Shown here: positions 43,801-55,154 of the stretch, one piece after another
Layout: every line of letters starts with the position of its first letter
Numbering within the stretch: position 1 is the first letter of the stretch
Position numbers and translations under genes: made by a program
NCBI GenBank assembly: GCA_020736575.1
Contig: JAGPYM010000034.1
Location: forward strand, 186,001 to 250,000
DNA: 64,000 bases
From: Thelonectria olida
Lineage: Eukaryota > Ascomycota > Sordariomycetes > Hypocreales > Nectriaceae
Direction: 5' to 3'
Notes under the pieces: generated by a model
Databases searched by the model: none
Told to the model about the DNA's origin: nothing
Seen by the model: the letters and a program-made list of their open reading frames with translations, nothing else

Positions 43801-45556
43801 CACGACATCTCAGATACGACATCATGAGCCGTGCCCACAGAAACATGCCATCTGCACGGCGGGTGAGCTTCTGGGAGATGATTTGCAGATCTAAGCCGCG
43901 AGGCAACAGTCGGCTTTTCTGGATTTTTTCCAATTCGAGGCGGACGTACTTCTGAATGTCGTTTGCGTTGGAATTGCTGACGGTGAGCGGCATCAAGCCT
44001 GCTAATTTCTTGATGAGTGGCCCGACTGTAGGCCTACTAAACAAAGCCATACTCACATGCGTCAAGTTGGCTAGATGATGAAGCTTCGGGGCTAGTTCCA
44101 TATCCATCTCGGCACATTCATCAACGCCGTCCAGGATAATAAAAATGTCCTCCAGGAAAGGTAAGTTGCAGCAGAGGTCGAACAGCTCATTTAGTTCGGC
44201 AGGAGAGGCGGTGAGTTGGCCATCCGACCCAAAGTACATGGCAAAGGAGAAGGTGTCTAGTAGTTTCTGGTCTTTAGAGTACCTTTGGAGCATTTGGCTT
44301 AATATGGCTCGGTAGGCATCCGTGCAAGTACTCGATTGAGACTGGACCGAGTCAAAGAAGAAGTAGAAGGTAGGCACATCCGAGTGTTCGGCCTTGAGCC
44401 AGTCGAGAAGTGCTGATGCCAGGACCGTCTTGCCGCTTCCAGGCTTCCCTGGTATGAGTGAGACTTTAATTCATCAAGTTTGGTGACGAAGCCGAGGCCA
44501 GAAAACTCACCATGAACCCAAAGGTGGCAGGGCCCTTCTCCAGTCACACCCTGAATCCAAGTCTCGAATGTTGGCTCTTCGAAAATCCAAGTTGAGGTGC
44601 CAGCCACACGAGCTTGACGAGCGGCATCATAGCGAACTCGAAACGATGAAGGGGCAAGCCAATCCCGTATTCGATGGAATAGATAATCTGAAGATTGACA
44701 GACATCAGAAAAGGGTACAGATGGGATCAAGAGAATAAGGGGGGTGTTACAGTCATCGTCTGGCCGAGAGTATGTTCGTTCCGGCTGATGGGCGTTTTTT
44801 TGTTGCTCTGTAGGATGGCCATGGCCCAATTTCTGAAATTGAAGTAGTAAAAGCTCATCCGCTGCTCGTTGCCTATGAAGCCTCATCTGTGCAACAGTCA
44901 TGTCGAATCGGAATGGCTTCCAGACGGCTTTAGCAAGTACCCGAATTTTGCTTTTCGACACTTCCTTGAGTTAGCATACTGAAAGTGAAAAGAAGCGGCT
45001 GATACCCTACATCCATTGCTTCGGAAGAATATCTTTGTGACACCAGTCAAATACTCGAGGAGGTCTTGGAAGACATCCTCCAGGATCTCCTGCAGCCTTT
45101 CTGAGCCATCTGCGGGACACTTGTCCTTGACATCTTTAAAGAAGGATATTTCTTTTGCCAGCTCCTTCAGGCTCTCGACGAGTTTCTCAAGGAAGTACTC
45201 GTAGTTGCTTGCGAGCTGGGATCATTAGCATGACAATGTAGTCAGTGCGCGCACAATGCAATGCTGACTTGGATAAGCACGCGGAGCCCGCCCCAAACGG
45301 TTGCAAAGTGAATTGGATCAACCTGGCACAAAACATCCAATGCACTGCACAGCGGCTGGACTGCTTCGATGAATCGCGAGATTCCCTTCGCGTGCCCGTT
45401 GTCGTGGTTCTCGATGAAGCGGAGCTTCTGGATGCCAATCAGAACTTGTGGCCCGTTGGTGCACTCGTCGAAAACAAGCCTGTCCTCTTTGGGAAGCTGT
45501 TCAATTAGGAATCGAAAGGTGTCCGCCGTGCTCTTAATATTGGGTCGAGTCCCCAT
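40832..45556 (-). CDS. NACHT-domain NLR-like receptor, 1485 aa, six exons
   Basis: Exons: 45556-45269, 45215-45006, 44964-44511, 44448-42714, 42659-41965, 41907-40832; every junction keeps frame (for example HLWVH-GKPGSGKT and YPTK-VFLDCYN). Residues 1-300 are a helical N-terminal domain (FATVWGGLRVLIQLASNYEY, LEDVFQDLLEYL), which resembles the DUF7708-type domain of fungal STAND proteins. The NACHT ATPase has a Walker A GKPGSGKT (about 317-324), a Walker B IFIILDGVDECAE (about 415-427), a sensor-like FSRP, then ADGMFLWARLMM. A long winged-helix/helical region follows, then a degenerate beta-propeller (ELAFHPSLPVIALAGYTGIY) and a Ser-rich, basic C-terminus (KKSWRERKKEVIRRAKS). Such proteins sense non-self and trigger hyphal cell death. 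A further 5' exon is possible around 45717-45984. Confidence 0.88.
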
Positions 45557-45972
45557 TGCGAGAGTTAGTGAGTAACGTCCTTCGTATTACTTGACGTCGT
45601 ATCCATGGGGGTTGGCCTGACTGATGCCTGAACCCGGCTAGATGGATGGATGTTATTCCGAGCGCCGTAGCGCTAGTCCTTAGGCGCTCTAACTTAGTAG
45701 TGTCGGACTCGCTCACGTGAGCGAGCGAAAGACCCGGCCACCTGAGGATCCAGCTCTGGTGCTGGGAGCGCGACAGGTGCTGCACCGATTGTAGAAATAA
45801 CCGGGAGGATGTCGGATGCGTTTCGGCTGGGCTCCTCTGGCAGCGGCTCCTTTGGGGCGTATTCTTGCAGGGGCAGATATTTGCCTGCAATGACCCTGCT
45901 ATCATCTTTGGAATCTCCAAAGCTGGATGGCTTCCCGGCGCAGCGGGGAAGGGGCGACGCGGGAAAGGCACA

Positions 45973-46709
45973 CATGAGATTCATCAACCTATCCGAAGGT
46001 ATTTTGGCCGCCTCTGAGTCAGGGTATGGCGAGTTTGAAGGCTTAGCGAGTCTCTATGAGAAAGTTACATTATCCCACAGCAAACCATCACATCGCTAGA
46101 GACTGGTCAGAAACAAGCCGCCTTGGACGCAATGGACGAATTCCTCCACAAGATGCCGCGACGTGTCAGGCCTACAACGAGGACGTGGCGGAGGTTTCTA
46201 AGGCTGCTAGATATATCATAGATACAATTCCAGAACTGCCGTCGGGGGAGGCTGCAGGATCTCGGAGAAGCTACTAACTCGGGCGCGTAGATGCAAGCAT
46301 TTGAGAGTCATCAGTGTCTCCTTCGTAAAGCCGCCGAGCACCTGGACTACGACGAGATGTGCAACAAGTGGAACATGGCACTAGCAGTGATTGATTCATC
46401 TATAGCTTGTTGGCACCATGGGGACTTTTCAATAATCCCGTCTCACACTGCGGAGTTTCCTCGACGCAGAAGAGAGTCCTGACCACGTAGAACAAAGCAT
46501 TGCGTAGATATGGGGAACTGATAGTATCAGATCCCCAAGCATCAACAGCAGGCTTGGAGTCACTCCTTGTCGAATACGAAGAAGGCAAGTATGATAAAGC
46601 AGACCAGATCGCGGTGGTGCGAGGTCGTGTACTCCGGAGAAGAGCGGTTATGATGGAGTTGGTCCAGTTTCCTGGCGCCAGTTTATCCTGGCTGCGAGGG
46701 CGGCAGTAA
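45973..46709 (+). pseudogene. Shattered helical-protein gene of unknown family
   Basis: Protein-like segments follow one another on the plus strand in changing frames: MRFINLSEGILAASESGYGE (from 45973), LETGQKQAALDAMDEFLHKM, QAYNEDVAEVSKAARYIIDT, MQAFESHQCLLRKAAEHLDY, and finally YGELIVSDPQASTAGLESLL ending MMELVQFPGASLSWLRGRQ at the stop at 46709. Stops and at least three frame changes separate them, without splice signals that would repair all of them. The last part has the look of a conserved C-terminus. I do not recognise the family. Confidence 0.5.
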
Positions 46710-47483
46710 GACATACACACAATTTCACTGGGTCGTAACATAGTCAGCTACATTTTTTGTGGATATGCTCATCCTGGAATGTAGAGAGCTCCTTGTTAGT
46801 AAGCTTAAGGGGTATAGCAGCCAGGCTAGAAAGAGCATGAAGCGTTTGGTCGCTCGCTCAATGAGTAGGCTATTTCCACCTCGGCTTCCGTAGGTAAATC
46901 ATCATGTAAGAAATAGTAGGAACTAAGTGACCAACCGGCAGTGAGAATATGAAATATACAGACCATATTTCTCCAATACCTCAATACTCGGAGGCGAAAG
47001 CCAAGCCAATTGGAATCCATTTCCATTTCAAGGGCTGAGCGCTGGCCGGTTTAGGCTGAGGTATTGGGGGCTGAAGATTCAAGGCCTTAAGCTGAGGTAT
47101 TTAAATACATTATAAAGGATAATACAAACCTTTTATTTCCTAATTGTGTTAATGTACCATTTTATCTCTAGGGCCTTTCCGAGTTTCTGACACAGGTATT
47201 TATATATAAGTTCTTACTACTAAAATCGACCCCAGGTTTGGATTGAACAAGTGATAAGAAAGGCGACGCATCAAATGTGGCTTGCCGAGCTCACTATACA
47301 TATATCTAGTTATGTAATACAGATTGGGCAGACATGCATTGAGCTGCATGATGTATTCCAGCCCAACTCCTTACCAAATCCCAAGGTTTCTCGTCACTCA
47401 TGAGATTCGGTAACCACACCACACTCTACCAACTACTATAGTTCTCAAGACAGAGCGCGCATGCCTCGCATCGACAACTCAAG
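46710..47483. other. AT-rich intergenic region with a degenerate repeat
   Basis: About 46990-47200 resembles the repeat-like sequence near 36.14 kb (CCATTTC..., GGCTGAGC, then an AT-rich tail). Otherwise no features apart from the presumed promoter of the next gene. Confidence 0.35.
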
Positions 47484-49721
47484 ATGGCTCTTGCAATGCA
47501 GTGGAGTCTCGATCAGACTTCCTCCTCGGCCATCTCCGTGGCGACGGGCATCTTGCGCGCCGCAACCGCTGACAACGTCCAACCGCTGGCTATATTGGCA
47601 TGCGAACAATTCGGGAACACTATTGCCATGTGCCAGGAAACCATCCTCAAAATTGAGCGATTAGTCGTCCCGACACCGGAGCCTGCAGTCCTCGCTTTTC
47701 TCAAGTCAACCGTGGGCTACTTTCCTAACGACACCGTCTCTCATCTTGGGAAAAGCCTTGCAGGAGTGCGCTTCCTCAGCCTAGCCGCCGCCATGGTCTC
47801 AACCCTGGGTGCCTCGGAAGCCGCAATGACAATGCAAACAATGCTGGAGAGCACAGCGTCGGATGCTACGCTTTTACCTAGCATTCGAAATATACGCGAG
47901 CTGCTTAGCAGCATCGAGTCGAAATGCTGCAAGTCTGGGTTCGCAGACCAAGTCGCTGGCTGGCAGCTCTTCTTTGGCCAACTCGATGGCGGCTTGCGGG
48001 ACGATATCCAGAATCGACGCATGCAAGCCATTCCCCATGGTCCGGGTATGGAGGCTCTACTGGATTCGCTCCGCCAACTTCACCGTGTAGGAAACGACGA
48101 CATCACCAAGGTGACGGTGCGGGCGACAAGATCCGCACCTTGGACTGTGGCGTTTATAAAGTGGTGTCTGGGCTCCCCCCCATCCATCTTTTGGGACGAC
48201 GGGACCCCGATGCTTGAGAAAGACGGCACCTTTTCAGTCATCATCCAACGCGACCGCGACCACAAGAAGGCTGAAGAGTTTCAGGTTACCATTCACTCGT
48301 CTATTCGTGGCCCATCTGACCTAGTTTCCACCACCATCGATAACACTAATAGACATCCGTATATGGTCAGCATCAGGTCTTTCGGCGAACTCATCATGTG
48401 TCACGCATTTGATGACGGGTTGGCCACTCGCGCCGTCCAAGAAGCCATGCCCTATGCGCTCCGCCGAGTCGTCGAGAATTTCACAGGCGGGGGCTACTCA
48501 CCCACCCGTACGCAATCGATGGACGAGTTCACGCGAGGCCTAATGCCCAGTCCTTTCCCGCCAGACTATGCCATATCTCAAGTTTACCGCCTTCTATTCG
48601 CCAAGAAACTAGAGTTCAAGACGCTAGATGACGACCTCAAAATCACTGATTTGCCGCTTATTTCCGCATACTTTCAAGAGCTAAGCTGTTCCTGCACAGA
48701 TTGCAAACCTGGCTCCCTCAGGAATGCGATGTGTCCAAGAGAGGTTTTTCTGGGAAAGTTATTCACTCTGGTCGCCGATGTCCTCGCTTTATCGCTTTTT
48801 CACTACCCAGAATCTTTAAAAATTGAGTGGATGGCGGCTCCATCGAGATACTCATTGATACATGGAGAAGCTCTGTCTTTAATGCCGCCCGTGCGTCGAA
48901 TGACCTTCTTTGAAGCAGTTCAGTCAATCCTTCGAGACAAGCCGCGATCGGAGACCCGTGGGAACGACTGTGTTTTGGATTGGGCTCTGAGCCGTGTCGG
49001 TCACCGCTTGGATAGTGAAGCGATTGAGTCGTTTGTCATCTCGAGCTTTAATGGACAAACTGTTTGGCCGACTGTGTACGACTCTCACGTGTATGCAAAG
49101 CGGGGATATCTTCAACTTTCTTGGCTACCGGGTCTTCTGATCCATAAAAAGGATGTGTACGACATTGGAACCTCGGTGGGATCCAGCCTCAAAGCCAGTA
49201 CTGAGACCGTTGACCTCTCTCACGAACCGGTCGTGATTCCACGCAACCTCTTTCCGGGCATGAAATTACAATGGAGCGTTTCAGCGGACTCGCGCATTGC
49301 AGGCAGGCTCCAGATTGGGCTTATGGTTCGAGATGCCGATAAAACGTACTCGACCAGCCACAGTCCATCAACCATATTCAGGATCTCCTGCAAAGACCAT
49401 ATTTACATCACGGGAGACTGCTGTCACGGACCTAATGCGAAGCTGAACGAAGTAGATAAGCTCAGCAAATTCACGGGGCCAGTTGTTCCAGCAGTGTCAG
49501 TTCCGTTTATCAACCCCAAAAACCCGTTTTTTATGTCCGCACCTTCTCAACCACAGGACCAGACTATAAGTGTCGTCGCCGTGGATGGCTGTGATGAACT
49601 ACGGTTCTTTGCGCTCAGCGGTGTCCCGGAGGAAGGTCATGTGGTTCTTCGAAGGGCAGCGTGCCTGGCATGCTGTTTGGACATATGCCGGAAAGTAGAT
49701 GCAAAAGCTCTCATCTTGTAG
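47484..49721 (+). CDS. Large fungal protein of unknown function, 745 aa
   Basis: Single exon from ATG at 47484 (MALAMQWSLDQTSSSAISVA). No signal peptide or membrane span. The N-terminal 200 residues are helical (GKSLAGVRFLSLAAAMVSTL, MLESTASDATLLPSIRNIRE), resembling the helical starts of fungal accessory-genome proteins. The middle has KWCLGSPPSIFWDDGTPML and RHPYMVSIRSFGELIMCHAF, and a cysteine-rich ELSCSCTDCKPG segment (C-x-C-x2-C) followed by a C-terminal beta-rich part with a CCHGPNAK motif. I recall similar unannotated proteins in sordariomycetes, often in gene-poor accessory regions, but no function is known. The frame is intact despite decayed neighbours on both sides. Confidence 0.78.
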   Translation: MALAMQWSLDQTSSSAISVATGILRAATADNVQPLAILACEQFGNTIAMCQETILKIERLVVPTPEPAVLAFLKSTVGYFPNDTVSHLGKSLAGVRFLSLAAAMVSTLGASEAAMTMQTMLESTASDATLLPSIRNIRELLSSIESKCCKSGFADQVAGWQLFFGQLDGGLRDDIQNRRMQAIPHGPGMEALLDSLRQLHRVGNDDITKVTVRATRSAPWTVAFIKWCLGSPPSIFWDDGTPMLEKDGTFSVIIQRDRDHKKAEEFQVTIHSSIRGPSDLVSTTIDNTNRHPYMVSIRSFGELIMCHAFDDGLATRAVQEAMPYALRRVVENFTGGGYSPTRTQSMDEFTRGLMPSPFPPDYAISQVYRLLFAKKLEFKTLDDDLKITDLPLISAYFQELSCSCTDCKPGSLRNAMCPREVFLGKLFTLVADVLALSLFHYPESLKIEWMAAPSRYSLIHGEALSLMPPVRRMTFFEAVQSILRDKPRSETRGNDCVLDWALSRVGHRLDSEAIESFVISSFNGQTVWPTVYDSHVYAKRGYLQLSWLPGLLIHKKDVYDIGTSVGSSLKASTETVDLSHEPVVIPRNLFPGMKLQWSVSADSRIAGRLQIGLMVRDADKTYSTSHSPSTIFRISCKDHIYITGDCCHGPNAKLNEVDKLSKFTGPVVPAVSVPFINPKNPFFMSAPSQPQDQTISVVAVDGCDELRFFALSGVPEEGHVVLRRAACLACCLDICRKVDAKALIL

Positions 49722-49866
49722 CTGTAGTGAATTGAAGTCGAGTAAATCGCACCTGGGAGTGTTGGTCTTGCCCTTCTGGATTCATTCCGAACAAAATTTT
49801 CATCGTAAAAGGCCAGAGGGTAATTACCATGAAAGTCAACTCTGATGCGATCAGCTACGTAGTTCG

Positions 49867-52511
49867 ATGCCAAGGCCGGCTACTTGCTTAACATGCTCTT
49901 TCAGTGCAATCTACAAACTGAAGGCCATTCATATTCCGGTCCAGCCACTTCTCGACGCAGAGGGCCCCATCAACGCTCCTGGTAGCGTCACCGTTGAGGC
50001 TGGCGCTGCTCAAAGCATTGAAGTGACGTTTACTGCTCCCAAGGTTGACTCTGACAGCGGTGTTCTGTGGAGCGGCAAGGTCGTTCTTGAAGGCGACAAC
50101 TGCGAATTCATCACTGTCCCGTACATGGGTGAGGCATCCACTTACAACTGGACACCTCTTGAAGGCGTTACTCCTGCATTCCGTTACGACTCTGACTCTG
50201 GATACTTGTACCCTGTAAACTGGCAGAGCAAACCCTATAAGCCTACTGAATTTGACTCCCCCGAGATTTATTATGCTCTGTGATACGGAACATACGAGTT
50301 CTCTCCTGATCTGGTGCACGAGGGCTGGACCGTTACCGACTTTTCTTACCCGCTTGTCGCCGGAGCAGGATCACAGCAATGGCGAGGCCCCCTGAGAACC
50401 CAGCCGGATGCTTTTAGTTCCTACACAGAGTTTCCCATCGAGTTTCCCCTTCGTTTCAGCAACGTCGGCTTCAACACCTTCCCGAGCTTCTCCAATGATA
50501 CCGAGATTTCTTCGGGAAGATACCGTATCTTAAGCAGGGCATTGCGTATGTTCGAGAATCCTTCCAATGAGGAAGATTGGCAGCTTTATCTTTCCGACTT
50601 GTTCGGTATCCAGCATGGCAACGACCCAATTCCCGGCTCGAACACCACGACGACTCAGTCATTGTCTAGTAGCCGGTCAACTCCCACTACCACCAGCAGT
50701 ACACAAGAAAGTAGCAATGCTATCACGGCTACCAGCCCTGTATCGACTCCAACATCTGTACCTGGAATCACTACAACGCTGCGAGCCATGGCAACTCCCA
50801 CTGGCATCCCCAATGGATTTGTCGATATATCGCTTAGACGCCAGGGTGTCTCGTCGCAGGATATTTACGACCCGAACAGCTGGATGGAGCTTCACGTTCA
50901 AATCAAGATTCCAACTCGTCTCAAGGCCGGATCTTTCGTGAGCTTCGCATTGCCACCTGATATTGTCGACGTCGCCGAGAAAGCGTACGTTATGGACACA
51001 GCCTCCAACTTGGTTGGCAGCGCGAGATTCGATCAAAACACTGGACTCTACTCCATCGCATTCGACGAGTGGGCGAAGTGGCACAGCGACATCGTTAGAG
51101 ACTTTTATCTCTACTGTGGATTTAGCGAGGAGGTCCAATCTTCTATTCAAGCGGGCACATATTTCGTGGAGATTCGCACTGTCGGTAAGACATTCCTCCC
51201 CCTAGTATACTATCGCTCTGTCGACTGATCGAGGGTCTGCGAGCATGAAAACGAGGAAACGGTGGATGGCCAGGCGGTATTCTATTTTGACGTCGAACTT
51301 CCTGGCCAGATTGTGCCTTGGGAATCGGTTACCTTCCTTGCCAGTCAGGCTTCTACCGACGACGGGTTCCTGTGCGACGGGACGACTGTTTCAATTGGCA
51401 CCGAGTTCGATCTCGGAATCGCTGAGTCAAAGGATATCACTTCCCAGGCCATCGAATGATGTGAAGTCAAGGCCTTCAAAGCTGTCTACTCCGGGGACGT
51501 TTCGAAAGACGAGGTCCTTGCCAATATTCTCGGTTTCAAGGCCTCGTGGTCGATCAGCATGGCCTATAGCTTGGCGATTGAGTTTCCAACGGAACTATCG
51601 TAGGGTATTCGTCTCACACCCTGAGCTATGATAGATATGCCCGAAGTAGCCCTGATGGATTCTTCACTGGAGTTGTCGATCGAACGGGGCCTATTCAGGG
51701 CGGCGAGACCACTACCAGCAGCAGCCCAATCTCAACTACTACGACATTTTCGACCTCGCACGCAATGGGTAATGTCAGCTCGGCATCTCATAGCTTACCA
51801 ACCAGTTCTATTATGCTGTCGGAGACTCCATCGCTCACTTATTCAAACAACTCGTTGACCACGCAACACTCGCCGACAATAACTGGCCCAGTTTCGAGCA
51901 CGCGCACTCACCCACTCACTGGGAGCACACCAGCGTCCACGGGATCTTCACCCACTCTTCCTTCGAGTCAGCCAACGTTATCCTGCTTTCTGTCATTCTC
52001 TTCAACTCCTTCGTCTGCAAGTACCTCCTCCCCTGGAACGCAGGGTATCACCTCAACAAGGGGTCAGCAAATTTCAACTTCTGGCCGTTCCTCATCACCT
52101 CCAAGCCTGGAAGTGCCACCGAGGTTCATACAGTGACAGTTGAAACTACCGTGTGCTCTGCTTCCAACAAGTTGTCCACTATCGCTGCGGATCAGACTCC
52201 ATCATCCATCATGGGGACATCACACACAGCTGTTCCCAGCAGCAAGCCTGGAACACACCAAGCCAGCCAGAACGAAGATATTTCCAAAGCAATGACGGAG
52301 CTTACAGCTAGAAAGCGACCGCGACAGTTGGAAACGGAGCGACTTCGATGAGTGAACGAAGTGATGATATTGCTACAGCTAGTGATTCGTCAACCAGTGT
52401 GACCTCAACACCGACAACGGAAGTTATAGCGGGTTCCAGTTCTCGACTTCTTCTTAGCCTAGGTTTCTTTCACTCCTCACGCTGCTAGCCGTTGGCTCTG
52501 TGGCAGTTTGA
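49867..52511 (+). pseudogene. Decayed subtilase-tail / adhesin / GPI-anchored surface protein
   Basis: The 5' part (49867-50620) matches the C-terminal Fn3-like end of large secreted subtilases (TVEAGAAQSIEVTFTAPKVD, ITVPYMGEA, SSGRYRILSRALRMFENPSN, EEDWQLYL). A Ser/Thr linker follows, then an Ig-like adhesin module (GFVDISLRRQG, IPTRLKAGSFVSFALPPDIV, IAFDEWAKWHSDIVRDFYLY; then WESVTFLASQASTDDGFLCD), recalling ALS/clumping-factor folds. After that come a Ser/Thr-rich stalk, TVTVETTVCSASNK, and a terminal hydrophobic GPI-type tail ending at 52511. Stops at 50281, 51226 and 51457 interrupt one otherwise open frame; frame changes follow. The protease domain itself is missing at the 5' end. The stops could have arisen by C-to-T/G-to-A transitions, as RIP produces. 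Confidence 0.7.
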
Positions 52512-52964
52512 AGAAGTCCTTTTGCACTGGACATCGAGTTAACGCAGATTTAGTTTTATCTAAAGTTTCTATGGTTTTGAAACATTCGAAGAATTCGACA
52601 AGATCGTAGAATCACTCCATTAGGACGATGTTTGATATAGGCAGTTATGTATTATTTGATTAATGTCGTATTTCAACCAAACCCGAAAGTCATGGGTATT
52701 TACTCTGCATAACCAACAATCCAAATTGTGTAGCTACAGAATCGATTGATTATATGTATCTTGACCAATCCACAGTGAAAGGTAGCATTCTATTTGACCA
52801 CATTACATTACAACTACCATCTCCCCGCTCCAGCCCCTCCTTCTCCTAACCGTAACTTAACTCTATCCCTTCTTGTTGAAACTTCTTCCCAGATGACGGA
52901 GTCATCTTCATCTGGCTACCCTCCCGCTTCTTCATATTCCCTACATCCCTGGGTCTCAGGTGCT
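52512..52964. other. Intergenic region
   Basis: AT-rich 450-bp stretch between the GPI pseudogene and the next leftward frame. No gene, repeat or RNA seen. Confidence 0.35.
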
Positions 52965-53357
52965 TTAGAATATACCCTCTACGGTCCCTTTCTTCTGACC
53001 TCGCTCAAGTTTTCTCTTCTCAAGAAGCAGCATTGCCTTTAACTGGTCGCCAGTTAGAGGCTTCTCCCTCTCATTGTCCCTTTCACCTTGGCGTTGATCA
53101 TCTCCCAACATGATATTATCACCGGAAAGCCTCTTGTCCTCCACGTCACCGGTGCTTCCCCCTTCTTGAATCTTGCCAATAGTGTATTTCTGTCCCACCT
53201 GTACTAGCTTCAGCGTGTTTTGTCGTTCGTCTCTCATCTTTTCGAGTGGGCTGCTTCCCCCGGGTGATCCTCTTCCTTGCTTCAGGATGGTGAAAACTTT
53301 ACTCCTCTGTCCATTGATTCGACCGACGGTGCTGCTTGGTTTGTCGTGAGGGTCCAT
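52965..53357 (-). CDS. Small hydrophilic hypothetical protein, 130 aa
   Basis: An ATG frame with very polar, Lys/Gln/Gly-rich composition (MDPHDKPSSTVGRINGQRSK ... LTGDQLKAMLLLEKRKLERG). No domain or signal peptide; one amphipathic helix near the C-terminus. The composition argues for a real but disordered protein or for chance; no neighbour suggests a role. Confidence 0.35.
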   Translation of the reverse strand: MDPHDKPSSTVGRINGQRSKVFTILKQGRGSPGGSSPLEKMRDERQNTLKLVQVGQKYTIGKIQEGGSTGDVEDKRLSGDNIMLGDDQRQGERDNEREKPLTGDQLKAMLLLEKRKLERGQKKGTVEGIF

Positions 53358-54412
53358 TGGTTCAGGATTGTCCGACTTAGAAAAGTAGTTGGCTTCTGAT
53401 AGGATCGCTTTATATTTGACCTCGTGACGAGGGAGTTTGTTGCAATCCGAAGTTCGCGTTGTGTTGCCCCTATCAGCCTGCCGAGTGCCGTTTGTTGACT
53501 CTAAGAAATCTTAGTTCTGGGGATTGCCTTCAACACCTTCGATGCCTTCCTCTGATTTTCGCGACTGCCTAAGTTGGATGGGTTTCTGGTGGGTGAGATT
53601 GACTCGAGGGTGTTGCCTCAAGACGAAATGTGGCTATGGCGAGCTCAGCAAGTGCTTCGACTCCAGTATCCTATTCTACCTAGGTGCACCTACAATGCCA
53701 GGTCACGCATTCGGCTAGCGTAGATGCCCATGGGTTCAGCTTCCTCTCGCTCACCGCTCAGGTCTGTCACAAGTTCAAATTAGAATGCGACTATCGAGCG
53801 CCGGCAGCCGCTAACCAGTCGATCAGATCGGCTGGAATTCAGGAAGAATGCTGTGGAGGATCACGGAGCTGTGGATCGGGGAGAAACATGCACATTGAAC
53901 TGTCTAGCTAAGAAGGAATTGACATATGTATTTACGTATCTGTACTTCTCGTAGGCCGGAAACGCCCGGAATTACTAGCTAAAATAGATGATGACGATCC
54001 CAGTTGTAGAATCATGACTTCGGAGTCTGCCGGTGCGGAAGACACCGGGCGTCATTGATCCTCGCAAGGTTCCGAGACGCGATATTCCGTGAGAAATGCT
54101 TCAGTTTGGAATGTGGCTTACAACTATTGAATTCCTAGTCAACTAGTTCAAGTTCTAGCGCAAGACCGTTCGGCACCAGTCGTAGTGAGGGGAGACTTCC
54201 AAGTCTTCGTCACGAGGCACGTAGGGGTACTGAAGATCTCGATTTCTGGTCAACGGGATGAAGATCATACCCCTCGCTTACTCAGCTGCAACAAAACGAG
54301 CCTCGAACCGAGCCAATTCCATCTTATGCGATCGTTATTATCAGTAATATCCTCAGTCGGCTCATGCAGACCGTTGTTTCACCACGAATATTGAACAACA
54401 TTATTTGTCGTC
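53358..54412. other. 1.05-kb intergenic region
   Basis: Nothing coding recognised. It contains the promoter of the following coiled-coil gene. Confidence 0.35.
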
Positions 54413-55154
54413 ATGGCTACGGTCAGAAGACTCACAACTCGTCACCAAACCTTCAACGGTGGGCACGCTGAAGTTTTCCCTAACGATTACACCAGCACGA
54501 ACGAAATCGACAGACAGACGCGACTGGCAGAAAAGCTCAAGGCGGAGAAGGACGCAGCCCGGCGTGATGCAGACGAGCTCATCACGTTGCGTGCGTTGAA
54601 GATCTCGCTGGAAGCGGACGTATCCCGAGCCCAACAAGAGGTAAAAACGCTGCGAGAGTCCAAGGCTGCCCTGGAGTCGCGTCTGCAAGATCAAATATTG
54701 GAGCCAAAGAACAATCTCGACCCAGTGTATCATGGCCGATATGCCCAGATTCACAGCACCCAGGCCCCTCATTTTGCTGTTGATCTCGGAGGGGGTGAGT
54801 TTCTTTCTCCGCTTCTCGATTGTCCTGCTCTCTTGGTTTAGTCGGAAAGCTAACTCATCTTGCACAGAGAGCGCTCACGGCTGGCCACTGAACTTAGAAA
54901 ATCCATCGCAACACCTGAAGCTTGAGAAGACGGACCCTAATTACCGCCATTCTAGTTGGACCATCTCTAGGGATGGTAACTATCTGGAATTCATACAAGA
55001 GGATGACGACTATCGGGCAAACAAGTGTGGCTATCGTAGGTCTATGAAGGAAAAGGAGTTGCAGGAGTGGTATATCGGGTGCAGCCGAGTGAAAGGCGGA
55101 TTTGTGTTAGTACATGGCCCTCCTTGTGCTCGATTTGGCGACTGTGAATACTAA
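54413..55154 (+). CDS. Coiled-coil hypothetical protein, 222 aa
   Basis: Two exons, 54413-54794 and 54868-55154, with a 73-bp intron (donor GTGAGT, branch GCTAAC, acceptor CACAG) giving AVDLGG-ESAHGWPL in frame. Residues about 30-95 form a strongly predicted coiled coil (RLAEKLKAEKDAARRDADEL ... LKISLEADVSRAQQEVKTLR). The second half is a small mixed domain with HSSWTISRDGNYLEFIQEDD and KEKELQEWYIGCSRVKGGFV and three cysteines near the end. No membrane span or signal. Family not recognised; it lies close to the perforin-like pair but transcribed away from it. Confidence 0.62.

Noticed and set aside
45534..45984. Upstream exon of the NACHT gene
   Set aside because: A leftward frame with a good GTGAGC donor at 45716 exists, but its phase does not join to any acceptor before the chosen first exon; left as a possibility only.
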